Assembly (NCBI RefSeq): GCF_020320395.1
Contig: NZ_JAEDAH010000058.1
Coordinates: 51,549 to 112,692, forward strand
Direction of reading: 5' to 3'
Length of the DNA: 61,144 nucleotides
DNA from: Thalassolituus marinus
Lineage (GTDB): Bacteria; Pseudomonadota; Gammaproteobacteria; Pseudomonadales; Oceanobacteraceae
The translations under genes were made by a program, and so were the position numbers. Below are positions 39,785-50,054 of this stretch, piece after piece; positions within the stretch are counted from its first letter, which is position 1; each line of letters begins with the position of its first letter. The notes beneath the pieces are model-generated. The model was not told the DNA's origin and did not search any database. It was given only the letters and a program-made list of their open reading frames with translations.

Positions 39785-40249
39785 TCAGGCGCCGCCGTCA
39801 TAGCCTAGCTGGCGCCAGGCTTCATACACCATCACCGCCACGGCATTGGACAGATTCATACTGCGCGAGTGCGGCAGCATGGGCAGGCGCAGCCATTGCT
39901 GCTGTGGAATCATCAACCGTACGGTTTCCGGCAGGCCGCGGGTTTCCGGGCCGAACATCAGGTAGTCGCCGGCTTCAAAGTTCACATCTGAGTGGGTGAC
40001 GCTGCCTTTGGTGGTCAGTGCAAACAGGCGCTTTGGCTGTTCACTGGCCAGAAACGCATCGATGTTCTTATGGATGCGAATATCCGCCCACTCGGCGTAA
40101 TCCAGCCCGGCCCGGCGCAGGGCCTTCTCTTCCATGTTGAAACCGAGAGGCTCAATCAGGTGCAGCTGACAGCCTGTATTGGCGCACAGGCGGATGATGT
40201 TGCCTGTGTTTGGCGGAATCTCGGGTTCGAACAAAACAATATTGAACAT
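39785..40249 (-). CDS. trmL: tRNA (cytidine(34)-2'-O)-methyltransferase TrmL
   Basis: Methylates the 2'-OH of the wobble base of tRNA-Leu isoacceptors. The 154-residue SPOUT (trefoil-knot) protein has [40 protein letters not shown] and the knot region [22 protein letters not shown]. It converges on secB across the inserted element. In Pseudomonas its homologue lies between secB and ntrC, as here apart from the MSHA cluster. Confidence 0.96.
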   Translation of the reverse strand: MFNIVLFEPEIPPNTGNIIRLCANTGCQLHLIEPLGFNMEEKALRRAGLDYAEWADIRIHKNIDAFLASEQPKRLFALTTKGSVTHSDVNFEAGDYLMFGPETRGLPETVRLMIPQQQWLRLPMLPHSRSMNLSNAVAVMVYEAWRQLGYDGGA

Positions 40250-40373
40250 CTGATCACTGAAATGGCGAAGAAAGCGCCATTATAACGATTTTTGCGGCGC
40301 CGTCCGGATTGGTCATCATACGCCAGAATCATGGTCTACACTTTTTCTTATAACCATTTATGAGAGAGGTGCC

Positions 40374-41318
40374 ATGGGCTGGCTCTTTCAACGTAAGCAA
40401 CAGGCTTCGGCGCAGCAGCATTGTCTTGGTATCGAACTGCACAAGGGCAAGCCTTATGCTGTTCTCGTCTGTAACGGCGAGGTCGTGCAGACCTACCGGC
40501 CACAACCGGAAGACAACGGACTCGCCGGGCTTGAGCAATGGCTGCAGGCTCATCAGATCACGGCCGTGCCGGTCGTGATTTCACTGGATGAACTCGACTA
40601 TCAGCTGCATCTGGTTGAGGCCCCGCCGGTGGCGGATGCCGAACTTGCGGATGCACTGCGTTTTCGTATGCGCGATCTGATGACTGCAGATGCGGCCGAC
40701 GTCATGTTGCAGCCATTCCGCTTACCGCAGGATGCCTACCGTGGTCGCATGGATATGGTATTCGCCGCGGTGGTCGAGCGCACCATCGTCAAGCAGCTGG
40801 TCAGCTGGTGTCGTCACCAGCAGCTGCAACTGAAGACCATTACCATCCCCGAAATGAGTGTTCTCAGTCTGGTTGCCGAGTTTGAGCCGGAGAGTGCCGT
40901 GGGTGTGCTGCGTCTGGACGATAGCGAAGGCATGATCTACCTGCTGCGCGAAGGCGCTATGTATCTCTCCCGCCGCCTGAATATCGGTGCGGCCGCTTTG
41001 TGCGTGCAAGAGGCAGCAGAAGGCGAGCTATCGCTGAGTACCGATTCACAGGTGGATGCGCTGGCACTGGAAATTCAACGCTCGCTGGATTACTTCGACA
41101 GCCAGATTGGCATGGGTGTCGTGTCTGAAATATGGGTCCTGGCACCCGATGGTATGGACGTCAGTGACGCACTGCCGCAACTGGAAACCAGTGTGAATAC
41201 GCCGGTACGCCTGCTGAATCCCAGCCGTTATCACAGTGAAATGCAGACGGTTGAAATGACGGCATCACTGGCACTGGCTCTGGCTAATGCACTGACTGCT
41301 CAGCGGGAGGTTGCCTGA
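40374..41318 (+). CDS. mshI: MSHA biogenesis protein MshI (PilM-like)
   Basis: A 314-residue cytoplasmic actin-fold protein similar to PilM of type IV pilus systems (LGIELHKGKPYAVLV at the N-terminus; AVGVLRLDDSEGMIYLLREG mid-protein). It would bind the short cytoplasmic tail of the PilN-like partner encoded next. The ATG has GAGAGG upstream. First gene of the mshI-to-mshQ run, in which nearly all genes overlap or touch, so one long transcript starting at about 40.3 kb is likely; I see no sure promoter. Confidence 0.88.
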   Translation: MGWLFQRKQQASAQQHCLGIELHKGKPYAVLVCNGEVVQTYRPQPEDNGLAGLEQWLQAHQITAVPVVISLDELDYQLHLVEAPPVADAELADALRFRMRDLMTADAADVMLQPFRLPQDAYRGRMDMVFAAVVERTIVKQLVSWCRHQQLQLKTITIPEMSVLSLVAEFEPESAVGVLRLDDSEGMIYLLREGAMYLSRRLNIGAAALCVQEAAEGELSLSTDSQVDALALEIQRSLDYFDSQIGMGVVSEIWVLAPDGMDVSDALPQLETSVNTPVRLLNPSRYHSEMQTVEMTASLALALANALTAQREVA

Positions 41319-41956
41319 TGAGCTGGCAGCTTAAGCAGCGGGTTAACTTTTTCACCGACGACTTCCGACCACCGAAAATGCCGGAGGATATTCGCTTCCT
41401 GCTGACAGGTCTGGTGCTTACGTTTGCAGCGCTTTCCGCCTGCGCGCTGCTGCTGCTGGTGGGGCGGGTGTGGCAGGAGTCCGTTCTGACCTCTGAACAG
41501 CAGGAACGTCTCCGGCTGCAGCAGCTGATCGCCGAAGAAATGCAGCGCCTGCCGCCGTTAGTGGTTGATCCTCAACTGGAGCAGCAACTGAAGGCCGCTC
41601 AGGACCACCTGCAAAACAGTCAGCGCGTACTGGCGTATCTCAGTCGTGAAGGTCAGTCGCAGAGGACGTCATTCACCGCGCTGGTTACGCAGCTGGGTCA
41701 GGCGGAAAGTGAAGGTGTCTGGCTGTCGGCATTCTCGTTACTGGATGGCGGTCACAATATTGAGCTGCGTGGTTTCGTCAAGGAAGCGCGTCAGCTGTCA
41801 CCTTACATTGAAGCACTGACCGCTCAACCGGCGTTTCAGGGACGGGCATTCCGTCAGGTTGATGTCAGTGAAGAAAATCAGCATCTGCAGTTTTATCTGG
41901 ATACCCGTGCCCCGGCGCTGGACAGTCCGCTGGTCATGGGCGGGGTGAAACAATGA
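41318..41956 (+). CDS. MSHA biogenesis protein MshI2 (PilN-like)
   Basis: A 212-residue bitopic inner-membrane protein. A short cytoplasmic N-terminus contains RVNFFTDDFRPP (the PilN-type INLLP-like motif that contacts PilM). A transmembrane helix (LTGLVLTFAALSACALLLLVG) is followed by a coiled coil and a periplasmic ferredoxin-like domain (GVWLSAFSLLDGGHNIELRGF). Overlaps mshI by one base and mshJ by four. Vibrio calls this position mshI2. Confidence 0.82.
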   Translation: MSWQLKQRVNFFTDDFRPPKMPEDIRFLLTGLVLTFAALSACALLLLVGRVWQESVLTSEQQERLRLQQLIAEEMQRLPPLVVDPQLEQQLKAAQDHLQNSQRVLAYLSREGQSQRTSFTALVTQLGQAESEGVWLSAFSLLDGGHNIELRGFVKEARQLSPYIEALTAQPAFQGRAFRQVDVSEENQHLQFYLDTRAPALDSPLVMGGVKQ

Positions 41957-42627
41957 AAAACTGGCAATACTGGTGGCGTCACCCACAGGCACAGAAGCTG
42001 ATTCTTATCTATCAGTCGTTATCGTCGCGGGAACAGAAGCTGACACTGGCAACGCTCAACGTTCTGCTGGCATTTATCATGTTGTCGCTGATTATCTGGC
42101 CTGTGTGGGAGCAGTTCTCTGCGGCCTACAGCCGTAGCGATGAGGCGCAGGCCGAAAACGCCACGCTGCAGCAGAAACTGGCCGCATTGCGCACGCAAAC
42201 GGTGGTGGATCCTAATCAGCCGTTGCGCGATGAACTGCAGCGTACCGAAGCACAGCAGCAGCTGCTGGATGACCGTATTTCTCAACTAACAAAAGCCCTC
42301 ATTCCTCCATCGGAAATGACGACATTACTGGCCAGTGTTCTGCAGCAGAATCCACAGTTGCGACCAACCTCGCTGCTTGCCTTGCCGGCAGAGAAGGTCA
42401 ATCTGGGTGAAGGCTTTGCCGATGTCGATCTTTATCGCCACGGCCTGCGTCTGACTATGACGGCAACCTATCCGGCGCTGGTGAAATATCTGCAGCAACT
42501 GGATCAATCACCATGGGCTATCGGCTGGGAATCTCTGCAATACCGGGTAACTAATTATCCTCGCGCACAGCTGACCATCGAAGTGTCAGCCCTGAGCAGG
42601 CAGCCGGAGGTACTGGGTGGTCACTAA
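41953..42627 (+). CDS. mshJ: MSHA biogenesis protein MshJ (PilO-like)
   Basis: A 224-residue inner-membrane alignment protein: cytoplasmic N-terminus, a transmembrane helix (LLAFIMLSLIIWPVW), a coiled coil (EAQAENATLQQKLAALRTQ), and a periplasmic PilO-type domain (YRHGLRLTMTATYPALVKYLQQLDQ). Pairs with the PilN-like protein encoded before it to span the periplasm. Its stop overlaps the GTG start of mshK. Confidence 0.87.
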   Translation: MKNWQYWWRHPQAQKLILIYQSLSSREQKLTLATLNVLLAFIMLSLIIWPVWEQFSAAYSRSDEAQAENATLQQKLAALRTQTVVDPNQPLRDELQRTEAQQQLLDDRISQLTKALIPPSEMTTLLASVLQQNPQLRPTSLLALPAEKVNLGEGFADVDLYRHGLRLTMTATYPALVKYLQQLDQSPWAIGWESLQYRVTNYPRAQLTIEVSALSRQPEVLGGH

Positions 42628-42931
42628 AATTCTGTTTCCAGTGTGTCTGGCCTGGTCCGTGGTCGCTCTCGCGGCAGATCCGACGCGTCCCCCGGACTGG
42701 ATGACCAATACGGTGCAGGAGTCGCAGCCGTTACCTGTGCTGACGCTGCAGCAGATTCGTGTATCGCCAACGGATGCCGTTGCGGTGATTAACAATCAGT
42801 TGGTGCGGGTAGGCGACAAAATTGATGGCGCTCAGGTTCTGGCCATTAAAGCCGGTGTTGTCACGGTAAAAATACGGCAAAAACGACAGAAACTGTCTTT
42901 ACTTAATAACACTCGTCAAGATTCAGAGTAG
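42617..42931 (+). CDS. mshK: MSHA biogenesis protein MshK (PilP-like)
   Basis: A 104-residue secreted protein: signal peptide ([14 protein letters not shown]), a DPTRPPDW motif shared by PilP/GspC-like proteins, and a small beta domain ([20 protein letters not shown]). It would bridge the PilN/PilO-like pair and the secretin. GTG start, supported by GGAGG six bases upstream and overlap with the mshJ end. Confidence 0.87.
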   Translation: MVTKILFPVCLAWSVVALAADPTRPPDWMTNTVQESQPLPVLTLQQIRVSPTDAVAVINNQLVRVGDKIDGAQVLAIKAGVVTVKIRQKRQKLSLLNNTRQDSE

Positions 42932-42939
42932 GTGTTGGC

Positions 42940-44574
42940 TTGAAACAGAAAGAATTGCGCCCAAAAGCTCAGCAGATGATGAAGTACCCGGTGTTCTTTT
43001 GCCTGGGACTGATGCTGTCTGCGTGTTCTTCAGCACCGGAAAAACCAGCAACCGATGATTCGCCATCTGCGTTTCTGGTGACTACAGACAATACTGCAGA
43101 AGCACCTGCAGCATTGGATTTACCCGCGCTGCTGCCACCGCTGGATGCAACTCCTGTCAGTGAAGAACGCTTCGATGTGATCGCCAATAAAACCCCCGCT
43201 GCTATTTTCTTTAACAGCCTGGTGGACGGTACCAGCAATAATCTGGTTGTTCACCCGGATGTCAGTGGCGATATTTCCCTGAATCTGCGTCAGGTGACGC
43301 TCACCGAAGCCCTGCTGGCAGTACGTGATCTGTACGGTTTTGACTTTGTGCGGACGGCTTATGGTGTTCAGATCCTGCCGCGTCAGCAGCAAACCCGGGT
43401 ATTTCCGATTAATTACCTGAATGTAAAACGTTCTGGTCGTTCTGGTATGCGTGTCAGCAGCGGGCAGGTTACGACCACGGAAGAAGTGAATTCGGCTAAT
43501 AATTCAACGGTTTCTCAGTCATCCAGTCAGAGCTCGAACAGCAGTCAGGTCGAGACCGAATCCGTGTCGGATTTCTGGAGCAGTCTGAAACAAACACTGG
43601 AGCTGATGATCGCCGGCGAGGCTGATGCCAATGTCGTGATTGATCCGCACGCCGGTATTGTTGTGCTGAAAGCCATGCCGGCGACGCTCAACACCGTTGC
43701 CGATTATCTGGATCGTGCTGAACTCAGTGTGCAGAAGCAGGTACTGATTGAAGCGAAAATTGTAGAAGTTACCCTGAGCGACGGATACCAGTCTGGTATT
43801 AACTGGGCGGCGCTGGGGGGTAAAAGCTTCCGTGGTTCGGAATACACGGTAGGCACTGGTTTATCTTCCGCGGCGCTGGAGAATCCTGATCTGATCGACG
43901 GAATATTTACTGCCAACTTCTCTCTTGGTGATTTCACCGGTGCACTGCAGCTATTAAAAACACAGGGTGATGTTCGTGTGTTATCCAGCCCGCGTATTGC
44001 CACAGTAAATAACCAGAAAGCCGTGATTAAAGTGGGCACCGATGAGTTCTTCGTAACGGACATCAGTAGTACCACAACGTCCACAACGACCACCACCAGT
44101 GATACACCGGAAATTGAACTGACGCCGTTCTTTTCGGGGATTGCTCTGGACGTCACGCCGCAAATTGGTGAAAGCGGTGATGTAACGCTGCATGTTCATC
44201 CAACGGTTACGGAAGTCGAAGAAAAAACCAAAACCGTACAGCTGAATGACGACGATTACACCCTGCCGCTGGCATTCAGTACCGTGCGTGAAACCGACTC
44301 GATTATTCGTGCGCGTTCTGGTCAGGTGGTGGTCATCGGTGGTCTGATGCAGAACCGCAAGGTGGTGACTGATGCGTCCGTCCCTGGCTTGTCCAGTATT
44401 CCGTTACTGGGCTGGTTCTTCAGTCAGAAACGCGAAGAAATGGTACAGAGTGAGCTGGTGATTCTTATCCAGCCCCGCATTATCGATACCGCCATTAAAC
44501 AGGATGAACTGGATAGTCTGAATCGCCGCTACTCGGGAAGCTTCCCGCCGCGGAGGTCTTATGCAACTCAATGA
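42940..44574 (+). CDS. mshL: MSHA outer-membrane secretin MshL
   Basis: A 544-residue secretin lipoprotein (lipobox LMLSAC). After N-domains ([18 protein letters not shown]) comes a Ser/Asn-rich linker (about residues 180-210), then an N-domain and the secretin core ([20 protein letters not shown]-like stretch, [21 protein letters not shown]). A Thr-rich loop occurs at about residue 375. The TTG at 42940 is used as start; ATG at 42979 would give a more typical short signal peptide but lacks a ribosome site. Forms the outer-membrane pore for the pilus. Confidence 0.93.
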   Translation: MKQKELRPKAQQMMKYPVFFCLGLMLSACSSAPEKPATDDSPSAFLVTTDNTAEAPAALDLPALLPPLDATPVSEERFDVIANKTPAAIFFNSLVDGTSNNLVVHPDVSGDISLNLRQVTLTEALLAVRDLYGFDFVRTAYGVQILPRQQQTRVFPINYLNVKRSGRSGMRVSSGQVTTTEEVNSANNSTVSQSSSQSSNSSQVETESVSDFWSSLKQTLELMIAGEADANVVIDPHAGIVVLKAMPATLNTVADYLDRAELSVQKQVLIEAKIVEVTLSDGYQSGINWAALGGKSFRGSEYTVGTGLSSAALENPDLIDGIFTANFSLGDFTGALQLLKTQGDVRVLSSPRIATVNNQKAVIKVGTDEFFVTDISSTTTSTTTTTSDTPEIELTPFFSGIALDVTPQIGESGDVTLHVHPTVTEVEEKTKTVQLNDDDYTLPLAFSTVRETDSIIRARSGQVVVIGGLMQNRKVVTDASVPGLSSIPLLGWFFSQKREEMVQSELVILIQPRIIDTAIKQDELDSLNRRYSGSFPPRRSYATQ

Positions 44575-45463
44575 GCTCCGGGCAGCCTGCGAACAATTTT
44601 ATGGACTGCAGCAGTCGGCTTTCAGTCTGACGCCAAACACAGATTTTTATGTAGAGCTGCCGAGTCAGAAGCAGGCGTTTGATACTCTGATGTTCGCCTT
44701 ATCTTCCGGCGAAGGCTTCGTAAAAATTACCGGAGAAGTAGGCACGGGAAAAACCCTGCTATGCCGGCGTTTGCTGAATGCACTGGCTATGGAAGGCAGC
44801 GTTACCGCGTATATTCCCAATCCTGATTTAACTCAGAGTGCCCTCTGGCGAAGCATTGCCCGTGAACTGGGGCTGGATGACAACCACCGTTCCGATAGCC
44901 AGGTTAAAGACGATATTCAGCAGCGGCTGTTACAACTGGCGACGGACGGCACTCAGGTGGTTCTGGTGGTGGATGAAGCACAGTGTATGCCTCGGGATAC
45001 GCTTGAAACCCTGCGTCTGATTTCAAATCTGGAAACGGAACGGCAGAAGCTGGTTCAGATTGTGTTATTCGGACAGCCAGAGCTCGACCATTGTCTTGAT
45101 GATGCTTCGCTGCGTCAGTTGCGTCAGCGTATAACTTATTCTGCGAAATTACGTCCACTTAACAGCACCCAGGCGTTGGCTGTGTATCTGCAGCAACGTC
45201 TGACGATTGCTGGCTATCGCGGTATGCCGCTGTTCAAACCGGCAGCATTAAAGGCATTGTGGCAGGCCAGTGGCGGCATTCCCCGGCTGGTTAACATTCT
45301 CGCTGCTAAATCATTGCTGGTGGGTTATGGCAGTGGCAGTCGGGCGCTGGATAAACAGCATATTGCCTGTGCTGTTAAAGACACCGAAGGAGCGTTACGT
45401 CTGATTGATACCAGCTGGCGCTGGCAGGCACTGTTGGCTGCCCTGGTACTGGTGATTGTATGA
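44561..45463 (+). CDS. mshM: MSHA biogenesis ATPase MshM (ExeA-like)
   Basis: A 300-residue AAA ATPase of the ExeA/MshM group with [20 protein letters not shown] at the start, Walker [11 protein letters not shown], Walker [10 protein letters not shown], and sensor-like [14 protein letters not shown]-terminal hydrophobic helix ([11 protein letters not shown]) ends right at the mshN start, overlapping by four bases. In ExeA the homologous ATPase helps assemble the secretin through peptidoglycan; this form has no separate peptidoglycan-binding domain. Confidence 0.9.
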   Translation: MQLNELRAACEQFYGLQQSAFSLTPNTDFYVELPSQKQAFDTLMFALSSGEGFVKITGEVGTGKTLLCRRLLNALAMEGSVTAYIPNPDLTQSALWRSIARELGLDDNHRSDSQVKDDIQQRLLQLATDGTQVVLVVDEAQCMPRDTLETLRLISNLETERQKLVQIVLFGQPELDHCLDDASLRQLRQRITYSAKLRPLNSTQALAVYLQQRLTIAGYRGMPLFKPAALKALWQASGGIPRLVNILAAKSLLVGYGSGSRALDKQHIACAVKDTEGALRLIDTSWRWQALLAALVLVIV

Positions 45464-46482
45464 GCCTGCTGCATCAGGTACTGAAAGATATTGATCAGCG
45501 CACGGAGCCGGTGACTGTGGCTGTTCCGTCCCTGCAACTGCATGCCCCGTCGAGTGTCTTCAGTGGTTGGTTACCGGTAGGCGTTTTGCTCACTGCATTG
45601 ACAATGATTGGCTGGTTTTTCTGGTCCGCGAATGATGGTCAGAATTCGGCGTTGTCTGTGGCGGAATATACAGCACCAAGGGTTGCTGCTGAAGATCGCG
45701 CGACATCAGCAGCGCTTGTGCAGCCGCCTGTTACACACCCGTCTCTTACACAGGTATCACTTGTACAACCAACGCTGGCGTCTGTGGTTACAGCCACTGC
45801 TGAAAAGCCGGATCAGACGGTCAAAGCAGCAGAGCATCCGTCTGCCGTTGCAGACGTTCCCCGTGCAACGCCGGTCGCGCTGCATCAGGTCAAAGAAGAC
45901 TCGCCATCTGCTTCTGTTGCCACTCAACCACAACCGGCCGCTGAATATAAAACCATACAGGCGGCAGCCACGGTGAGTAGTCCGGCAACCGGCGTTATTG
46001 TCGAACGGCGTCAGGACAATGCGCACACAGCATATGTAGGTGCTTTGAACGCTCTGAAAAACAAACACTACACACAGGCGTTGAGCCAGATTGAACAGGC
46101 ATTAGCCACTGACAAAAATCCGGCTTATCAGGCGCTGAAGCTGCGTATTTTTCTTGAAGAAAAAAACAGCGATCAGTTTATCGCTTATTTCCGCCAGCAT
46201 GCAGATAACCGCCATGAACACTGGTTGGCGGTAGCGGCTCCGGGACTTCACATGCTGGGTCACCCGGAGCTGGCGGTTGCGCCGTATCAGCAACTGATCG
46301 TTTTGCAACCGGAGGTCGTTAACTGGCCGCTGGCGCTGGCGTCGGCCTGGGAAGACCAGACCAAACCAGCCCCAGCGGTTGCTGTGCTTAAAAATGTTAT
46401 CGCCCATTACCGTCTCACTCCGTCGCAGAAGCAGTGGGTCGTAAGAAAGATAGAGGTGCTTGGTGGACAATCCCGCTCGTAA
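45460..46482 (+). CDS. mshN: MSHA biogenesis protein MshN
   Basis: A 340-residue bitopic protein: a short cytoplasmic start ([14 protein letters not shown]), a transmembrane helix (LPVGVLLTALTMIGWFFW), a low-complexity Ala/Thr/Gln/Pro linker (about residues 65-175) and C-terminal TPR-like repeats (YVGALNALKNKHYTQALSQI, ALASAWEDQTKPAPAVAVL). Likely a periplasmic scaffold working with MshM and MshL. Overlaps mshM and mshE. Confidence 0.87.
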   Translation: MSLLHQVLKDIDQRTEPVTVAVPSLQLHAPSSVFSGWLPVGVLLTALTMIGWFFWSANDGQNSALSVAEYTAPRVAAEDRATSAALVQPPVTHPSLTQVSLVQPTLASVVTATAEKPDQTVKAAEHPSAVADVPRATPVALHQVKEDSPSASVATQPQPAAEYKTIQAAATVSSPATGVIVERRQDNAHTAYVGALNALKNKHYTQALSQIEQALATDKNPAYQALKLRIFLEEKNSDQFIAYFRQHADNRHEHWLAVAAPGLHMLGHPELAVAPYQQLIVLQPEVVNWPLALASAWEDQTKPAPAVAVLKNVIAHYRLTPSQKQWVVRKIEVLGGQSRS

Positions 46483-48178
46483 AAAAGTCCGTGTAGGCGA
46501 TCTGCTGCTGGAAAAGAAACTGATCACAGACGATCAGTTGATGCAGGCGCTTGCTGAGCAGAAAAAGACCGGTAAGAAACTGGGGCGGGCTATTACCGAT
46601 CTGGGCTTTGTTCGTGAAGACGAGTTACTGAAAACACTCGCCGATTTTTTCAGTTACCCCTACATCGATTTAAGTCGCTTCAGAATCAATCAGAAATTAG
46701 TGCAGCGCCTGCCGGAGACACATGCGCGTCGTTATCGCTGTCTGGTGTTATCTGAAGAAAAGAACGGTTTGCTGGTTGGCATGTCGGATCCGACCGATCT
46801 GATGGCACTGGATGACATTCAGCGAGTTCTGCAGGCGACGGTTTATCCGGCGTTTGTTCGTGAACAGGAGCTGATTGAAATCCTCGACAGCGTTTATCGT
46901 CGTCAGGAACAGATGGCGAATATTGCGGTTGAACTGGAAGGTGAGCTCAGCGGCAGCGAGTTCGATATCGACCAGATGGCGATGTCATCCGATGTGAATG
47001 AGGCGCCGGTTGTACGCTTGCTGCAAAGCCTGTTTGAGGATGCAGTGCAGATTAAAGCCTCGGATATTCATATTGAACCGGAAGAGCATCAGCTGCGAAT
47101 CCGCCTGCGTGTAGATGGCGAATTACAGGAGCAGGTGATGAAAGAGCGACGTGTAGCATCTGCACTGGTGTCGCGTCTGAAAATTATGTCAGGGCTGGAT
47201 ATATCCGAGAAGCGCCTGCCTCAGGATGGCCGTTTTAATATCAGGGTCCTGCATAAAAGTATTGATGTTCGTTTGTCGACCATGCCGGTTCAGTTTGGCG
47301 AGTCGGTGGTTATGCGTTTACTGGATCAGAGTGCCGGGATGCTGGAAATGCATAAGTTGGGTATGCCGGATGCGATTCAGCAGCGTTTCGAGTATCTGAT
47401 TAAGCGGCCACATGGTCTGGTGCTGGTAACGGGTCCGACCGGGAGTGGTAAGACCACCACACTGTATGCTGCACTCAGCGTGCTCAATCAGCCAGAGAAA
47501 AAAATTATCACCGCCGAAGACCCGATCGAATACCGCCTGCCGCGGGTTAATCAGGTGCAGATCAATCAGAAAGTGGGTCTTGAATTTGCCACTGTCCTGC
47601 GAGCCGCGTTACGTCAGGACCCGGATATTGTTCTGGTCGGTGAGATGCGTGATCACGAAACCGCTGAAATCGGCTTACGAGCAGCAATGACCGGCCACAT
47701 GGTGTTATCGACTCTGCACACCAACGATGCAGTTTCGACAGTGGCACGTCTGATGGACATGGGCGTCGATCAGTATCTGGTTGCTTCGTCATTACGTGCT
47801 GTTGTGGCTCAGCGACTGGTTAAAAAGCTTTGTACCTACTGTCAGCACGATTACACGCCGGATACTCAGGAAATCAGTTGGCTGGAAACCCTGGAGTCAG
47901 GTTCTTCTTCGCAACCCTATAAGGCCGCTTCAGGCTGCCATCATTGTCATAATACCGGTTACCAGGGACGTATTGGTATCTACGAGTTGCTGGAAATGAC
48001 TCCGGACCTGGTGGCGGCGATGCGTGAGGGCCAACAACAGCAGTTCGCTGACATTGCTGCGGGGCAAAAAGGTTTTCGTTCGTTAGCATTGTGTGCGCTG
48101 GATTATGCCCGTAGCGGTATTACTTCGCTCGATGAAGTTTTCCGTGTGTCCGCAACGCTGGATGAGGCAGGTGGCTGA
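46463..48178 (+). CDS. mshE: MSHA pilus extension ATPase MshE
   Basis: A 571-residue secretion ATPase (GspE/PilB class) that powers pilus extension. The N-terminal MshEN domain has the c-di-GMP motif twice in tandem (RVGDLLLEKKLITDDQLMQA, then KLGRAITDLGFVREDELLKT). The motor has Walker A GPTGSGKTTT, Asp and His boxes, and Walker B DPDIVLVGEMRD. A zinc-binding tetracysteine motif follows (CTYC, CHHCHNTG). GTG at 46463 has GAGG at better spacing than the adjacent TTG. Binding of c-di-GMP is known for Vibrio MshE and inferred here. Confidence 0.95.
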   Translation: MDNPARKKVRVGDLLLEKKLITDDQLMQALAEQKKTGKKLGRAITDLGFVREDELLKTLADFFSYPYIDLSRFRINQKLVQRLPETHARRYRCLVLSEEKNGLLVGMSDPTDLMALDDIQRVLQATVYPAFVREQELIEILDSVYRRQEQMANIAVELEGELSGSEFDIDQMAMSSDVNEAPVVRLLQSLFEDAVQIKASDIHIEPEEHQLRIRLRVDGELQEQVMKERRVASALVSRLKIMSGLDISEKRLPQDGRFNIRVLHKSIDVRLSTMPVQFGESVVMRLLDQSAGMLEMHKLGMPDAIQQRFEYLIKRPHGLVLVTGPTGSGKTTTLYAALSVLNQPEKKIITAEDPIEYRLPRVNQVQINQKVGLEFATVLRAALRQDPDIVLVGEMRDHETAEIGLRAAMTGHMVLSTLHTNDAVSTVARLMDMGVDQYLVASSLRAVVAQRLVKKLCTYCQHDYTPDTQEISWLETLESGSSSQPYKAASGCHHCHNTGYQGRIGIYELLEMTPDLVAAMREGQQQQFADIAAGQKGFRSLALCALDYARSGITSLDEVFRVSATLDEAGG

Positions 48179-49410
48179 TGGCTGAATTTACCTACCGTGG
48201 CCGCGATGAGAATGGCCGGCTGATCAGTGGCAAAATCAATGCTGGCAGCTCCCGGGGAGCGGTTGAAAACCTGCAGTCACAACGGGTTGTGGTGCTGGCT
48301 CTGGAAGAGTCGAAAATAGTAACAGCAGAAAAATCCGCCGTGTCTCTGCGTACGCTGTTTCCGCAGAAAATCGGCGACGACGATTTAATTCTGTTTACCC
48401 GTCAGCTGTATGCACTGACCAGAGCTGGTATCCCCATCCTGCGCGCCATGAACGGTCTTGCCGAATCGAGTAACAATGAAGCGCTGTCGACGGTGCTGGC
48501 GGACATCAGTCAGTCGTTGATCAGTGGTTCTGATTTGTCCGGTGCTTTTCGCCGTCACCAGAAAGTGTTTTCAACCATTTATGTCAGCCTGGTTCAGGTG
48601 GGTGAAAGCACCGGTAAGCTGGATGACGCGTTAAAACGCCTGATTGGCCACCTTGAGTCTGAGCGGGAAACACAGAAGCGTATTAAGGCAGCGCTGCGCT
48701 ACCCGATGATGGTGATATTTGCCATGGCAGTTGCTCTGGCTGTTATTACCGTATTCGTTATTCCAAGCTTCAGCAGTGTATTCGCCAAGCTGGGGGCAGA
48801 CCTTCCCTGGGCGACGCGAGTATTAATGGGAACATCTGACTTTGTGCGCAATAACGGCATTCTGTTGTTGTTCGTGCTGCTGAGCAGCTTCTTCGGTCTG
48901 CGTTTTTATATTAATACCCAGGAAGGGCGATTGTGGTGGGATAGGAACCGTCTGAAGTGGCCGTTACTTGGCAGTATTTTCGAACGGATTGCACTGAGCC
49001 GATTCTCGCGCTCGTTTGCCATGATGCTGTCATCGGGTGTTCCCATTCTGAGCAGCCTTAATATTGTTGCCGAAAGCGTTGGCAATAAATACGTCGGTAA
49101 TGCGGTTCGTTCAATGCACAGCGGTGTTGAGCGTGGTGACCGATTGACAAATGCCGCAGCCGCTACCGGTTTATTCACACCCCTGGTACTCCAGATGATG
49201 ACTGTCGGCGAAGAAACCGGTTCGGTTGATCGCTTGCTGGACGAGGTGGCCGATTTCTATGAAGAAGAAATTGATTACGAACTGAAGCAATTGGCCGATG
49301 CGGTAGAGCCCATTTTGCTTGCCTTTATGGGGGTGCTCGTACTCATCCTGGCGCTGGGTGTTTTCCTGCCAGTCTGGGATCTGGGTACCGCCGCTACAGG
49401 TCGTGGCTAG
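48178..49410 (+). CDS. mshG: MSHA platform protein MshG (GspF/PilC family)
   Basis: A 410-residue polytopic inner-membrane protein with two GspF domains (FTRQLYALTRAGIPILRAMN and FSRSFAMMLSSGVPILSSLN), each followed by hydrophobic helices (YPMMVIFAMAVALAVITVFV; LLAFMGVLVLILALGVFLP). It couples the MshE motor to pilin insertion. Start overlaps the mshE stop by one base. Confidence 0.95.
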   Translation: MAEFTYRGRDENGRLISGKINAGSSRGAVENLQSQRVVVLALEESKIVTAEKSAVSLRTLFPQKIGDDDLILFTRQLYALTRAGIPILRAMNGLAESSNNEALSTVLADISQSLISGSDLSGAFRRHQKVFSTIYVSLVQVGESTGKLDDALKRLIGHLESERETQKRIKAALRYPMMVIFAMAVALAVITVFVIPSFSSVFAKLGADLPWATRVLMGTSDFVRNNGILLLFVLLSSFFGLRFYINTQEGRLWWDRNRLKWPLLGSIFERIALSRFSRSFAMMLSSGVPILSSLNIVAESVGNKYVGNAVRSMHSGVERGDRLTNAAAATGLFTPLVLQMMTVGEETGSVDRLLDEVADFYEEEIDYELKQLADAVEPILLAFMGVLVLILALGVFLPVWDLGTAATGRG

Positions 49411-49478
49411 TGTGAGCGGGCGTTACCTGAGTTTTGTTTTATTTCGTAATTCCTGCGGAAAAAATCACAGGGTCAGCT

Positions 49479-50036
49479 ATGGTTTTTAACAGAGCCTCTC
49501 ACTGTGCGGAGATGCGCCTGAAAGCCATGTCAGGCTACAGCAATCTTCAGCTGGTGATTGCGGTGGTTATCCTGGCGCTAATGATGAGCTTTCTGCTGGT
49601 GTTTTTTTCGCGCTTGCTCAGTGAAGCTGAACGGATACAGGTACAGGCAACCTCCATGTCGTTGCGGGCTGCTGTACTGGCCTCGCATGAGGCCTGGATC
49701 GCTAAAGGACAGCCAGCGAGTCTGGTGAATGTCTATGGTGATGGGGTGGTGCTGCAGATGACGGATAACGGCTGGCCACAGTCTGTGTTTCGCCAGAACA
49801 GCGATGGCAGTCTGCAGCAGCCAGTTAATGCGCAGGCAGCCTGTAAGCAATTATGGCAACTGTTGTTACGCGACGGTGCCCTGCCTGCCGACGAAACCTC
49901 GGCTGGCATGTACGACGTACAGACACTGTCACAAGGCTGTCTGTATCAGTTTAACGATCCGCATGGGCGATTAGACAGCCCGGCGATTATTGAATACTCC
50001 ATGGCCAACGGCCGTGTGAATTTTACCTTCCGATAG
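49479..50036 (+). CDS. mshF: MSHA biogenesis protein MshF
   Basis: A 185-residue protein with one N-terminal hydrophobic helix (GYSNLQLVIAVVILALMM) and a periplasmic domain, placed between mshG and the pilin gene as MshF is in Vibrio. The helix resembles a pilin stem, but the position equivalent to Glu5 is Gln, and the preceding MSG makes a doubtful prepilin site. The start at 49479 has CAGGGT upstream; an earlier in-frame codon (49434) adds no recognisable sequence. Function unknown. Confidence 0.75.
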   Translation: MVFNRASHCAEMRLKAMSGYSNLQLVIAVVILALMMSFLLVFFSRLLSEAERIQVQATSMSLRAAVLASHEAWIAKGQPASLVNVYGDGVVLQMTDNGWPQSVFRQNSDGSLQQPVNAQAACKQLWQLLLRDGALPADETSAGMYDVQTLSQGCLYQFNDPHGRLDSPAIIEYSMANGRVNFTFR

Positions 50037-50054
50037 TATGCAGGAGTCGGACTT

